Source: Sphingobacterium detergens (lineage in GTDB: Bacteria > Bacteroidota > Bacteroidia > Sphingobacteriales > Sphingobacteriaceae). From it: a stretch of DNA of 64,000 nt. The position numbers and the translations under genes were made by a program. The stretch is taken from positions 248,001 through 312,000 of the forward strand of contig NZ_RAPY01000008.1 in NCBI RefSeq assembly GCF_003610355.1, given 5' to 3'. Under the pieces are notes generated by a model, which had not been told where the DNA came from, ran no database searches, and saw nothing but the letters and a program-made list of their open reading frames with translations. Shown piece after piece: positions 19,165 to 28,097 of the stretch (position 1 is its first letter; each line of letters opens with the position of its first letter).

Positions 19165-20412
19165 ATGAGCTTAGAAATTAAAGTACCAACCGTAGGTGAA
19201 TCTATCACGGAGGTAACCTTATCACAATGGTTGAAACAAGATGGCGATTATGTGGAGATGGATGAAAACATCGCCGAACTGGAGTCAGACAAAGCGACGT
19301 TTGAATTACCAGCTGAAAAAGCAGGTATCTTAAGAATCATTGCACAAGAAGGTGATACTTTAGAAATCGGTGCTGTCGTTTGTACAATTGAAGAAGGTCA
19401 AGCTCCTGCTGGTGGTTCAGCTCCGGCTGCTGCGCCTGCTGCTGAGGCATCATCTACTGCAGCTCCAGTTGCTGCTGCTGCTGCAAAAGACGAAGATCCA
19501 GATAGCTACGCTGCTGGTACAGCTTCTCCTGCTGCCGCAAAAATTTTGAGAGAAAAAGGAATTGATCCTTCAACTATAAAAGGAACAGGTAAAGATGGCC
19601 GCATCACAAAAGAAGATGCTGACAAGGCTCAACCTGTTGCAAAAGCTGCAGCTCCAGCTGCGAAACCTGCTGCTCCTGCCGCTACAACTACAGCTGCACC
19701 AGTTGCTGGTTCCAGAAATGAGCGTCGTGAGAAATTATCTTCTTTACGTAAAACTATCGCAAAACGTTTAGTAGCTGTTAAAAACGAAACAGCCATGTTG
19801 ACAACTTTCAACGAAGTCAATATGCAGCCGATCATGGATCTACGTGCTAAATATAAAGATACGTTCAAAGAGAAATTTGGTATCGGTCTTGGTTTTATGT
19901 CTTTCTTTACAAAAGCAGTAACTACAGCATTGGCAGAATGGCCAGCAGTGAATGCTCGTATCGAAGAAAATGAAATCGTGTATTCTGATTTTGCAGATAT
20001 TTCAATTGCAGTTTCTGCACCTAAAGGGCTTGTTGTTCCTATTATCCGTAACGCAGATGCGATGTCATTGGAGCAAATCGAGAAAGCGATTGCTACATTG
20101 GCGGGTAAAGCACGTGATAACAAATTAACGATCGACGAGATGACAGGTGGTACATTTACAATCACTAACGGTGGTGTATTTGGATCAATGATGTCAACGC
20201 CTATCATCAACGCACCACAATCAGCAATCTTGGGTATGCACAACATCATCCAACGTCCTATCGCTGAGAATGGTCAGGTTGTGATCCGTCCAATGATGTA
20301 CATTGCACTTTCTTACGATCACCGTATTATTGACGGTCGTGAGTCAGTAAGCTTCTTGGTTCGTGTAAAACAATTATTAGAAGATCCAGCTCGTTTATTG
20401 TTGGGCGTATAA
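19165..20412 (+). CDS. sucB: Dihydrolipoyllysine-residue succinyltransferase (2-oxoglutarate dehydrogenase E2)
   Basis: 415 residues. One N-terminal lipoyl domain with the lipoylated lysine at K43 in ESDKATFEL, an Ala/Pro-rich flexible linker (about 81-110), the E3-binding domain (ASPAAAKILREKGIDPSTIKGTG-like, about 120-150), a second Ala/Pro linker (about 155-180) and the catalytic acyltransferase core ending with SYDHRIIDGRES, which contains the catalytic His and Asp. Transfers succinyl to CoA and forms the complex core. Second gene of the sucAB operon, closed by a long terminator. The Ala-rich linkers make the antisense strand look open, which is a shadow. Confidence 0.97.
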   Translation: MSLEIKVPTVGESITEVTLSQWLKQDGDYVEMDENIAELESDKATFELPAEKAGILRIIAQEGDTLEIGAVVCTIEEGQAPAGGSAPAAAPAAEASSTAAPVAAAAAKDEDPDSYAAGTASPAAAKILREKGIDPSTIKGTGKDGRITKEDADKAQPVAKAAAPAAKPAAPAATTTAAPVAGSRNERREKLSSLRKTIAKRLVAVKNETAMLTTFNEVNMQPIMDLRAKYKDTFKEKFGIGLGFMSFFTKAVTTALAEWPAVNARIEENEIVYSDFADISIAVSAPKGLVVPIIRNADAMSLEQIEKAIATLAGKARDNKLTIDEMTGGTFTITNGGVFGSMMSTPIINAPQSAILGMHNIIQRPIAENGQVVIRPMMYIALSYDHRIIDGRESVSFLVRVKQLLEDPARLLLGV

Positions 20413-20481
20413 TTTTAATAAGAAAATAAGATCGATGTTTTGTTTAGCGTGATTTCTACACTTTGAGCGATTTCATCAAAT

Positions 20482-20525
20482 TAAATAAACAAGAGCCCGG
20501 TTTAGATCGGGCTCTTGTTTATTTA
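20482..20525 (+). terminator. Terminator of the sucAB operon
   Basis: Perfect 18-bp stem (20482-20499 with 20508-20525; core AAGAGCCCG/CGGGCTCTT) around an 8-base loop, flanked by A/T arms. It also separates the operon from the accessory patch that follows. Confidence 0.88.
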
Positions 20526-20533
20526 AAACAAAA

Positions 20534-20782
20534 TTATTCATATCCCCTCGCTGCTAGTAATATACTTGCAAACAAATTCGATGAAGGCTCTTTCTCCTTC
20601 ATATCAGAACAGTAACCTTCTAATCCTTCAAAAAATTGGTCAATAAAACCATTTTTCTTGCTGTTGGCATGAACAGGGGTAGCTATAAAACTCGGATATC
20701 TAGCTGAGCCAGAATGAAAGTGCCAGCTTTTGGATAGGAATCCTGACAGACCTACAATCGCGGAACCTAGAGGATATACTGA
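20534..20782 (-). pseudogene. C-terminal remnant of an unidentified gene
   Basis: On the minus strand a frame of 82 codons ends with a TAA at 20534 and is preceded by a stop at 20783-20785. It contains no usable ATG near its beginning. The translation is coding-like: WHFHSGSARYPSFIATPVHA in the first half, FIDQFFEGLEGYCSDMKEKE in the middle and LFASILLAARGYE at the end. I do not recognise the family. The lack of a start plus its place between a strong terminator and a tandem repeat suggest the surviving 3' end of a gene cut by rearrangement. It could instead be a complete small gene with an unusual start. Confidence 0.5.
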
Positions 20783-20880
20783 TTACAATGACAGATAATT
20801 TCAATGGTTACTCCCCTACTATACGAAGGGTCTTTCCTAAGTGCTATATTTTAAATCATTTAGCAATTAACTAGACGAAC

Positions 20881-20976
20881 ACAGCAACAAACAATAAGAG
20901 TAACACGACAGCAAACAATAAGACTAACACGACAACAAACAATAAGATTAACACAACAACAAACAATAAGATTAAC
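20881..20976. repeat. Four tandem copies of a 24-bp repeat
   Basis: Units at 20881, 20905, 20929 and 20953, each 24 bases, with the shared core CAAACAATAAGA and ending TTAAC, GTAAC or CTAAC. Copies 3 and 4 differ at one base and copies 1 and 2 by a few more, so the array has been expanding toward the Fic gene. The array ends 55 bases before the Fic ATG. No spacers, so it is not CRISPR. Confidence 0.85.
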
Positions 20977-21031
20977 ACAATATTTGCTAACTTTATCATT
21001 CGAAAAAAAGTATCATATAATCCATCTTAAC

Positions 21032-22591
21032 ATGGCAACTCCGAAAGAGAGATTTATAGAGGCTTTACAAGTATTAAAGGAGCTACAAGATCAAGGCATT
21101 GTTGGTATACACACCAATGACTTCCCAAGCAGAAGGTATAGAGAAATTCTTATTAAAAATGGTTTCTTAAAAGATGTGAGCAAAGGGTGGTATATATCAT
21201 CAGATCCAAATGAAAAGGAAGGAGAGACAACTTCATGGTATACATCTTATTGGGATTTTATCCCAAGATTTATTACCCATAAATATGATAAAAACTGGAG
21301 CTTATCTGCTGACCATTCTCTATTAATTCATGCTGGAAATTGTTCAGTCCCACAACAACTTATTATTTTATCACCAAAAGGCAATAACAGCAGTATCCCC
21401 TTCCGTCATAACACGTCATTATTCAGTTTACGAAAAGATCCTCCTTTACCGCAGTACCGGATAACTACGAATAAAGGAATTATCATGTATAATCTTCAAG
21501 CGTCTTTAGTTTATGCTTCACCAAGCTTATATACCCATCATCCTATTGATATGCGAACTATTTTGTCACTGATCAAGGATTCGTCTGAAATATTATCAAT
21601 CCTATTGGAGAATGGACATACTACAATCGCAGGTCGATTGGCAGGAGCATTTAGAAATATTAAAAAGGATAAAATTGCGGATCAGATCATTGACACTTTT
21701 AAACAAGCGGACTACGATATCCGTGAGGAAGATCCTTTTGATAGTAAATTGGAACTAACTCTTTCCAGCAGGGAAATGTCACCTTATGCGAACCGTATCA
21801 AGCTAATGTGGTCAGAAATGCGGAAAGTAATAATTGCATCTTTCCCGCCTGCACCGGGAATACCTTATGACAAGAAAGCGTATTTAAAAACTATTGAAGA
21901 TATATATATAACAGATGCTTATCATTCCCTATCGATCGAACGCTACCGTGTAACTCCTGATTTGATAGCTAAGGTAAGCTCCGGTGAATGGAACACAAAA
22001 GAGAATGAAGAGGATCTCAACCAACGAGACGCCATGGCTGCACGTGGATATTATCTAACATTTCAATCCGTAAAAGAAACAATAAAAGCAATATTAGATG
22101 GGAAGAATGCAGGTACAGAAGTCGATAAAGATCACTCTAAATGGTATAGAGATATGTTCAGTCCAAGTGTAACTGCCGGAATACTCAAACCGTCTGATCT
22201 TGCCGGTTACCGAAATCATCAAGTTTATATTGGTAACTCCAAACATATGCCTTTAAGCGTTGAAGCAATGCGGGATACTATGCCAATATTATTTGAACTA
22301 TTGGAACAAGAGCCGGAAGCGTCTGTACGAGTCGTTCTTGGACATTTCATTTTTGTCTTCATTCATCCATATATGGACGGAAATGGCCGTATGGGACGTT
22401 TTTTAATGAATGCTATGTTAGCCTCCGGAGGTTACCCATGGACAGTCATACCTGTCGAAAGCCGAAAAATTTACATGGAAACCCTCGAAAAAGCTAGTGT
22501 TGAAAACAATATAGAACCATTTTCGCGTTTTTTAGGAGATTTGGTAGAAAAAGGCTTGCGAGGAGAACAAGTTGCCACGTTACCTTCATAA
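21032..22591 (+). CDS. Fic family protein with AbiEi-like N-terminal domain
   Basis: 519 residues from the ATG at 21032; an in-frame ATG 48 bases upstream is possible but adds a segment not expected for the family. The N-terminal ~80 residues (FPSRRYREILIKNGFLKDVSKGWY) look like the winged-helix part of AbiEi-type antitoxins; a middle region of about 180 residues follows, then a Fic domain. The Fic motif HPYMDGNGRMGR starts at H445. Fic enzymes usually transfer AMP from ATP to a hydroxyl side chain of a target protein. An alpha-inh-like segment SLSIER (299-304) keeps the Glu (303), but Arg replaces the usual Gly/Asn. No separate partner gene follows, so toxin and regulator may be in one chain. 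The function is inferred from domains only. Confidence 0.85.
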   Translation: MATPKERFIEALQVLKELQDQGIVGIHTNDFPSRRYREILIKNGFLKDVSKGWYISSDPNEKEGETTSWYTSYWDFIPRFITHKYDKNWSLSADHSLLIHAGNCSVPQQLIILSPKGNNSSIPFRHNTSLFSLRKDPPLPQYRITTNKGIIMYNLQASLVYASPSLYTHHPIDMRTILSLIKDSSEILSILLENGHTTIAGRLAGAFRNIKKDKIADQIIDTFKQADYDIREEDPFDSKLELTLSSREMSPYANRIKLMWSEMRKVIIASFPPAPGIPYDKKAYLKTIEDIYITDAYHSLSIERYRVTPDLIAKVSSGEWNTKENEEDLNQRDAMAARGYYLTFQSVKETIKAILDGKNAGTEVDKDHSKWYRDMFSPSVTAGILKPSDLAGYRNHQVYIGNSKHMPLSVEAMRDTMPILFELLEQEPEASVRVVLGHFIFVFIHPYMDGNGRMGRFLMNAMLASGGYPWTVIPVESRKIYMETLEKASVENNIEPFSRFLGDLVEKGLRGEQVATLPS

Positions 22592-22901
22592 ATGTACCAA
22601 AATATAACAAGCCACTCCTAATCAATGCAGTTTGCCAAAATATAAAGAGAGATTTACCTTTCTGAAAGTAAAAACTCGCCAGATATTAATTTGTGATAAA
22701 AATCATCCTCCCGCTACCCCATCTCCTATGGCTTTTGTGAGATTTCTGCCTGCGAATATAAATCCAGATTTTTTTTCATCTTTTTATTTTATACTTTCAC
22801 TTCCAGTTATTTGTTTGCTAATAGATTATCAGCGAATTAAATAAGCTAACGAGGTTCATTTTTTTGACCAGCGGAATGGAAGATGCATTAAATAAACAAT
22901 T
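22592..22901. other. Intergenic region after the Fic gene
   Basis: 310 AT-rich bases without a convincing gene; a 70-codon open frame on the plus strand (22632-22844) has low-complexity, non-coding-like composition. No terminator with a good stem was seen. Confidence 0.4.
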
Positions 22902-23978
22902 ATGAACACTAAGATAATAGGTCTAACGATTATTCTTTTGCTCGCTGCGTTGGCACTCTCAGCCAATATGGCCAATCCTTTTGGTCCTCATAGCATCACA
23001 GCACAACTGGTTCCTTCGGGTAAAGCAAAAGTACTTCGCGAGCGAATAGATATCCAACTTGTGCAAGACACACTGGATTATGATTATCAGAGCCAATTCA
23101 ATATCGAGTATATTATCCATGCGGAGGAAAATATGGACTTCCCTTTGGTATTCCTTGCCTTCAATTTAGATGGATTAGAAAAGGTGACTGTTAACCAAAA
23201 TGAGATTAAATCCCTCCCCTTGGATCCATCAAACACAAAATTCCCTTTCCTACGGCTCAAAGATGGTTATTATGAGATCAGCTATGGAAAAGCGGAATGG
23301 GAACGAATTAACCTGAATGATGCCTTTTATTTTACCGCCAAACTTCACAAGGGTGAAAACAGCATCAAAGTTCAGTACCGTGCTTTAATGAAGTATGACC
23401 GACGGGATATCCTCACAAAATATGAAATTGAATACCTTTTATTTCCCTCCAAGTATTGGTCTTCCTTTGGCCCAATTGATCTGTACCTGCATACGGGAGA
23501 TAAGATGAAGGCTTACGCACAGAATTTGGGCGTTCCTAAACAGCAAACGGACACACTCGTACATTGGGTCATTGAATCCGTCGGAAAACAGGACAGTTTC
23601 AAAATTGAAGTTGGGGAAAAGACCTCATTTTTAGCAAGCGTCATCCTCTGGATCAGTCCAGGGCTCCTCGCATTCATCAGCTCCCTAGTGCTATTTTATT
23701 TACACATCAGGTATATCTATAAAAAGTACAAAATCGGTCGGTACCGTTATGCGTTGCTCATTGGAAATCTGATCGTACCGCCATCATTCTATAGTTTTTG
23801 CTGGTTTTGGAGCAGTTTGGCAAATTACCTGGTCAATGGTATTTTTGCAGATAACAGTCGGGGGTTTATTCTATTGGTCATTGTTACCTTGCCATTTATC
23901 TATATCATTTATGATCTGGTTCTTTTTGTCATCGATAGAAGCATCCGGATCAAATTTCAAAAACAGCAATCGAATTAA
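22902..23978 (+). CDS. Unrecognised membrane protein with large external domain
   Basis: 358 residues; no family recognised. An N-terminal hydrophobic segment (about 5-24, signal peptide or anchor) is followed by a soluble region of about 220 residues rich in beta-strand patterns (QSQFNIEYIIHAEENMDFPLV-type), then three or four transmembrane segments from about residue 245 (SVILWISPGLLAFISSLVLF, a second near 280-300, a third near 325-350) and a basic tail. The soluble part probably sits in the periplasm. It converges on the LtaS-like sulfatase pair, sharing a terminator hairpin with it. Nothing in the sequence fixes a role. Confidence 0.8.
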   Translation: MNTKIIGLTIILLLAALALSANMANPFGPHSITAQLVPSGKAKVLRERIDIQLVQDTLDYDYQSQFNIEYIIHAEENMDFPLVFLAFNLDGLEKVTVNQNEIKSLPLDPSNTKFPFLRLKDGYYEISYGKAEWERINLNDAFYFTAKLHKGENSIKVQYRALMKYDRRDILTKYEIEYLLFPSKYWSSFGPIDLYLHTGDKMKAYAQNLGVPKQQTDTLVHWVIESVGKQDSFKIEVGEKTSFLASVILWISPGLLAFISSLVLFYLHIRYIYKKYKIGRYRYALLIGNLIVPPSFYSFCWFWSSLANYLVNGIFADNSRGFILLVIVTLPFIYIIYDLVLFVIDRSIRIKFQKQQSN

Positions 23979-24006
23979 GCTGACCTATTTTTTATAGGTC
24001 AACTTA
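23976..24006. terminator. Hairpin overlapping both converging gene ends
   Basis: TGACCTAT (23981-23988) pairs with ATAGGTCA (23994-24001) around a T5 loop; flanking AAG/CTT extends it with one mismatch. The stem contains the stop codon of the minus-strand sulfatase. Confidence 0.65.
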
Positions 24007-25910
24007 TTTTCAATCATCCGATTGTTATATTGTTGAATGAAAGCTTTCATCTTGGTTTCCATCGTATCCAGGACAGCTGGATGTTGTTTTATCAGGTCCT
24101 GTTTCATCAAGCGATCTTGCTTCATATTATAAAGAGATAATGGTTTAAGACCATCGTAAGACATCATATAGTCTTTGTAGTAAAAATTATAGCTTCCTGC
24201 ATTATTGTTCAGCACAAAATTATCCCTTCCCGGCTTAAATGCATCTGATCCAAAGGCAAAATAAGGTTCGTCATAATGGAGGTAATTTAAGACCGTTGGC
24301 ATAATATCGATCTGTTGCACCAGTTTATCGGCCTTGCCGACCAAGCCATCGCCCGGCGCATAAAATATAATCGGGATCTGGAAGCCCCCGGCTGTGGTCT
24401 GATACTCGGGAAGGTAACTTACAGTTGCGTGATCAGCACAGATCACAAATAAGGTATTGTTGAACCAGGGCATTTTAGATGCCGTCGCAAAGAATTCGCG
24501 AAGTGCATTATCGGTATAGCCAATAGGTTCCTGCACGGGTAGCGGTCCTTTCGGAAATTTTCCTTGATACTTCTCTGGCACCTTAAAGGGATGGTGCGAG
24601 GAAAGCGAAAAGAAGCTCGCAAAAAACGGTTGTTTTAACGTATTGATTTTATTCGCAGTAAACTGTAGAAAAGGTTCATCCCAAATTCCCCAGATACCAT
24701 CAAAATCCCGATCATTGTTATATTCGTTTTTACCAAAATAATGTTGAATTCCGGCTAACTTCATATAGGCGGAAAAACCCATACTTCCATTCGGAGCTCC
24801 GTGGAAAAATGCTGTTTCATACCCTTTTTTCCTCAGGAGTTTAGCCAAGCTCGTGGTTTCATTACCCGAATACACCGAAAGTACAAAGGGTTCGCCAATG
24901 GAAGGAATACCAGTAATCACCGAAGGCAAAGCGTCGATGGATTTGCGACCATTCGCATAGGTATCTGTAAAAGTATAGCCGTTGCGAATCAAAGAATCTA
25001 AAAAAGGAGTATAACCTTTATATTTCCCACCTTGAATATCTTTATTCAGTTCACCAAAATGTTCCTTCGCGAAGCTTTCCAAAATCAAGACAACAACATT
25101 CTTTTTATTGAAGGGTTTGTCCGTTTGTGGAAAATGGATTGGATCATACAACTTGCTCAGCTCTTGCTCTGGATAATAGTTCACCGGCTTGAGACTAACA
25201 GCTTTTAAGGTTTTCAATATACTAAATGGCGTATTCAGTACAATATTCATTTCTTCGGGGGTGTCCACATAGTCACCGGCATTGCTCAATGTAATCGGAC
25301 GGGTACTGTGTGCCCAGCCGCCACGAACGCCACCTATAAAAAGAAAAGCGGTCAATAAAAAGAAAGGAACCTGAACAAGGAAAGATTTCCAGGAATAACG
25401 TTTTGGTCTTTCCAGTTGGATCAATTGATACGATTTTGATAAGCCATAAACGAGCAGTGCAAATACCAGCAGGAGATACCAGTAATCAAGACAAAAGTCA
25501 AATGCCAATTTAAACAAGTTGGACTCATTTGAAAACTGGCTCAATACCGTACCGGTGGTCCGTTTTAGTGTAAACGGGTAATAGGCATAGTCAATCAGGT
25601 TCAAGGCGATCCCTAGTGAATTGACTACGACAAAGATCCATTTGGAAATCCGTTGATAGATTGGATTAGCTATGAATGGTCCGGGGACCGTCTGCATAAC
25701 AATGTAAAGAATATTCAGATAAAGCAAAGCAACTGTATCAAAACGCACACCTCCACCAAACATCACAAACAGTTTCCCTGCATTTACATTAGGAAATAAT
25801 GAGGCATTAAGCAGGTAAAACCCCCATCTAAGCAGGGCGTAAACGATTAAAAGAAAGGCAAAGCGAATGGCGACTGCAAAATAGGGTGCTAATATTCCTC
25901 TTAACTTCAT
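23985..25910 (-). CDS. LtaS-like sulfatase family membrane protein (second of a tandem pair)
   Basis: 641 residues. Five N-terminal transmembrane segments (about residues 10-190) followed by an external sulfatase-fold domain (about 270-600). Metal-site motifs are visible: VVVLILESFAKEHFG (first Asp/Glu site), the nucleophile segment NGRKSIDALPS, HPFKVPEKY and ICADHATVSY. At the nucleophile site Ser stands where LtaS/MdoB have Thr. In other bacteria such proteins transfer glycerol phosphate or phosphoethanolamine to glycans or lipids; a Gram-negative with this fold usually makes modified periplasmic glycans or LPS. Substrate unknown. It lies 4 bases after the paralogous upstream gene, so the two are co-transcribed. 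Confidence 0.9.
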   Translation of the reverse strand: MKLRGILAPYFAVAIRFAFLLIVYALLRWGFYLLNASLFPNVNAGKLFVMFGGGVRFDTVALLYLNILYIVMQTVPGPFIANPIYQRISKWIFVVVNSLGIALNLIDYAYYPFTLKRTTGTVLSQFSNESNLFKLAFDFCLDYWYLLLVFALLVYGLSKSYQLIQLERPKRYSWKSFLVQVPFFLLTAFLFIGGVRGGWAHSTRPITLSNAGDYVDTPEEMNIVLNTPFSILKTLKAVSLKPVNYYPEQELSKLYDPIHFPQTDKPFNKKNVVVLILESFAKEHFGELNKDIQGGKYKGYTPFLDSLIRNGYTFTDTYANGRKSIDALPSVITGIPSIGEPFVLSVYSGNETTSLAKLLRKKGYETAFFHGAPNGSMGFSAYMKLAGIQHYFGKNEYNNDRDFDGIWGIWDEPFLQFTANKINTLKQPFFASFFSLSSHHPFKVPEKYQGKFPKGPLPVQEPIGYTDNALREFFATASKMPWFNNTLFVICADHATVSYLPEYQTTAGGFQIPIIFYAPGDGLVGKADKLVQQIDIMPTVLNYLHYDEPYFAFGSDAFKPGRDNFVLNNNAGSYNFYYKDYMMSYDGLKPLSLYNMKQDRLMKQDLIKQHPAVLDTMETKMKAFIQQYNNRMIENKLTYKK

Positions 25911-25914
25911 CAGG

Positions 25915-27798
25915 TTAATATTTTAGAAATTCACGATAAACCTGCTGATAATACGCTTTGGCAATATTCAATATACTATCGGTTTTGGCAGCAGGATATT
26001 CTTTATTGGATCTATAATTGATGATACGGCCAACATTATCAAAAGATACCGACTGTTCAGGTGTAACTGCTCCAAAGGCATCTTTGGAATTATAGAAAGC
26101 GATCTGTGGTGTCGTCGGATTAAATAAATCCCGACTCCAGTGATATCTATTGGTCGGAAGTTTCAACTGCGTCAACAGCGTCGTGGCTAAATCCGTTTGG
26201 TTTCCGATCCGATTGAAGATCTTACCCCGGTATTCCGGTTTGATAACATCACCGAAAAAGATCAATGGGATATGGAATCTATTTGGATGGAAAAGCTCCC
26301 ATTTTTCCGACGGCAAGCGATGGCCATGATCCGCAACTATCACAAAAAGGGTATTTTTGTACCAGGCTTCTTTCTTGGCTTTACCAATAAAATCGAAAAC
26401 AGCCGAGTCCGTATAATTCGCCGTGCTTCTGAACTTATCGGCATTGTTGGTACTGCCAAATTTATAACCGTGCTTTAATTCAAATGGTTCGTGATTAATC
26501 AATGTAAATATCGTTGAGAAAAAAGGCTGTTTCTCCTTGTTAAAATCATGAATCATCTGGTTGAACACCACATGATCGTAGACTCCCCAGGAAGCCCGCT
26601 CGGCATCCAAACCAAAATTAGCGTTATCAACCACTCTGGAAATACCATGTGTCAACATATAGGACTTGAAATTATAAAACTCACTTTGTCCACCATGATA
26701 AAAAGAAGTTTCATAACCTGCATGGTCAAATTCCTGCCCAATAGCAGGCATATTTTCGTGCTTGTCGATATATTTAATAATACTTTCCGGTCCCTGCGCC
26801 GGAAATCCACTGAGTATAGCAACCATCCCCTTATCCGAACGATCGGCGGCAGAATAGATGTGATCAAATAAAATTCCACCTTTGATCAATTCTTCCATAT
26901 GTGGCGTTATGCCCTTCTCTCCTCCCAAAGACTGGATGAGGTCACCGACAAAACTTTCCAACATGATGATAACAACATTGGGGCGTGTCGTAGATAAAAC
27001 TTCGACCGCAGAATCAGGTTGACTTTGGAAGGCAGGCTTCAACTGCTCCTGAATGGCTTGTTGGTCTGAGCCGTAGAAATCATAAGGGCTTTTCAGTTTT
27101 GTGCTCTTGGTAAAAAAGTCGCGCAAAAGCGACCATTGTGTATTCACAGCCGCATGATTATAAAAGGTAACCTCAGAATAATAAGCTTTACTAGGGTTTA
27201 GTGTTGCGCGGCCATAGCCCCCACGGATAAAGGTAAAGAGAACAAAAACGCCGACGGCCAATTTTAAAAAGTTGCCAATCGGTGATTTAACATTAAAAAA
27301 ATACACTTTTTTGAACATCCAACGGTAGAGAAAATACCCACAAAATATCCCCACCAACATCCCGAGGATCGGAAGAAAAACAGGTGTAGACTCTGCAGAA
27401 GCTACCGCACCGGATGGTGATGCCAGGAAAGCATCTATAGCTCGTTTTGATATTTTATCCCCCCATTCTCGATAGATATTAACATTGATAAAACTCGTCA
27501 CAAAAAATAAAACCAGTACAACAATTGTGTAAATATCAAGGATGATGCGTTTTGGCTGAACCTTTGGGAAAAAGCTTAGTATGCAATAAACAACAAATGG
27601 AATAGCACATATATAGGATACGGCTGAAAAATCAAGGCTTAATCCATGAAAATAGATTCTAAAAATCTCCGTAAAATTGGCTGTTCCTATTTTCTCAAAA
27701 AAAGCAGAAATAAAAATAAATCTATCTATAAAACAGATAATTAGCCAAAACAAAAAATATTGTGTTAACGCTCTAAGTTCGTTCGCAAATCGTTGCAT
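25915..27798 (-). CDS. LtaS-like sulfatase family membrane protein (first of a tandem pair)
   Basis: 627 residues from the ATG at 27798; an upstream TTG extension of nine codons is less likely. Topology as in its neighbour: five transmembrane segments to about residue 200, then an extracellular alkaline-phosphatase-superfamily domain with VVIIMLESFVGDLIQSLGG, the nucleophile-region AADRSDKGMVAILSG (Ser, not Thr) and FVIVADHGHRLPS near the end. The two products are clearly paralogous but far diverged, so they probably modify different acceptors or work in sequence on the same one. Inner-membrane enzyme with the active site in the periplasm. Leads the two-gene operon. Confidence 0.9.
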   Translation of the reverse strand: MQRFANELRALTQYFLFWLIICFIDRFIFISAFFEKIGTANFTEIFRIYFHGLSLDFSAVSYICAIPFVVYCILSFFPKVQPKRIILDIYTIVVLVLFFVTSFINVNIYREWGDKISKRAIDAFLASPSGAVASAESTPVFLPILGMLVGIFCGYFLYRWMFKKVYFFNVKSPIGNFLKLAVGVFVLFTFIRGGYGRATLNPSKAYYSEVTFYNHAAVNTQWSLLRDFFTKSTKLKSPYDFYGSDQQAIQEQLKPAFQSQPDSAVEVLSTTRPNVVIIMLESFVGDLIQSLGGEKGITPHMEELIKGGILFDHIYSAADRSDKGMVAILSGFPAQGPESIIKYIDKHENMPAIGQEFDHAGYETSFYHGGQSEFYNFKSYMLTHGISRVVDNANFGLDAERASWGVYDHVVFNQMIHDFNKEKQPFFSTIFTLINHEPFELKHGYKFGSTNNADKFRSTANYTDSAVFDFIGKAKKEAWYKNTLFVIVADHGHRLPSEKWELFHPNRFHIPLIFFGDVIKPEYRGKIFNRIGNQTDLATTLLTQLKLPTNRYHWSRDLFNPTTPQIAFYNSKDAFGAVTPEQSVSFDNVGRIINYRSNKEYPAAKTDSILNIAKAYYQQVYREFLKY

Positions 27799-27903
27799 CC
27801 CTTCGTGTAAAAATAAAACAGGCAAATTTACATTAATTTACATTAAAACTAGGCTAATCGACTAGTAATATGAAGAAAAGATTAAAAAAGTGTTAAGGGT
27901 TGA

Positions 27904-27934
27904 GTATTGAGTAGCTAGTAGTGAGTATTGAGAT
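27904..27934. repeat. Dispersed 31-bp repeat, copy A
   Basis: Begins GTATTGAGTAG and ends GTATTGAGAT. It matches, at 27 of 31 positions and in reverse orientation, a copy at 41589-41619. Both lie outside or at the very edge of genes. Confidence 0.6.
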
Positions 27935-28057
27935 GTGGGTAAGCGCTGATCTTTAATCATTACTCCTTAACGTTGATCCTTCCCCCCTTATCCTTGGTCC
28001 TTGATCTACAATCAATAACAAGATCAATGATAACAAGGAAAATAACATAGAATTCCT

Positions 28058-28065
28058 TACTTTTG
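28058..28065 (+). promoter_or_regulatory. Promoter -7 box (TACTTTTG) for valS
   Basis: Full TAnnTTTG match, 33 bases upstream of the valS ATG. Confidence 0.5.
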
Positions 28066-28097
28066 TATTCCTTAAAAAATTGAATATAGAATTTAAA

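Noticed and set aside
19629..20249. 206-codon open frame antisense to sucB
   Set aside because: Produced by the biased codons of the sucB catalytic core and Ala/Pro linkers; sucB is certain.
20881..20976. Possible CRISPR array
   Set aside because: Units are 24 bp with no spacers between them and no cas genes in the window.
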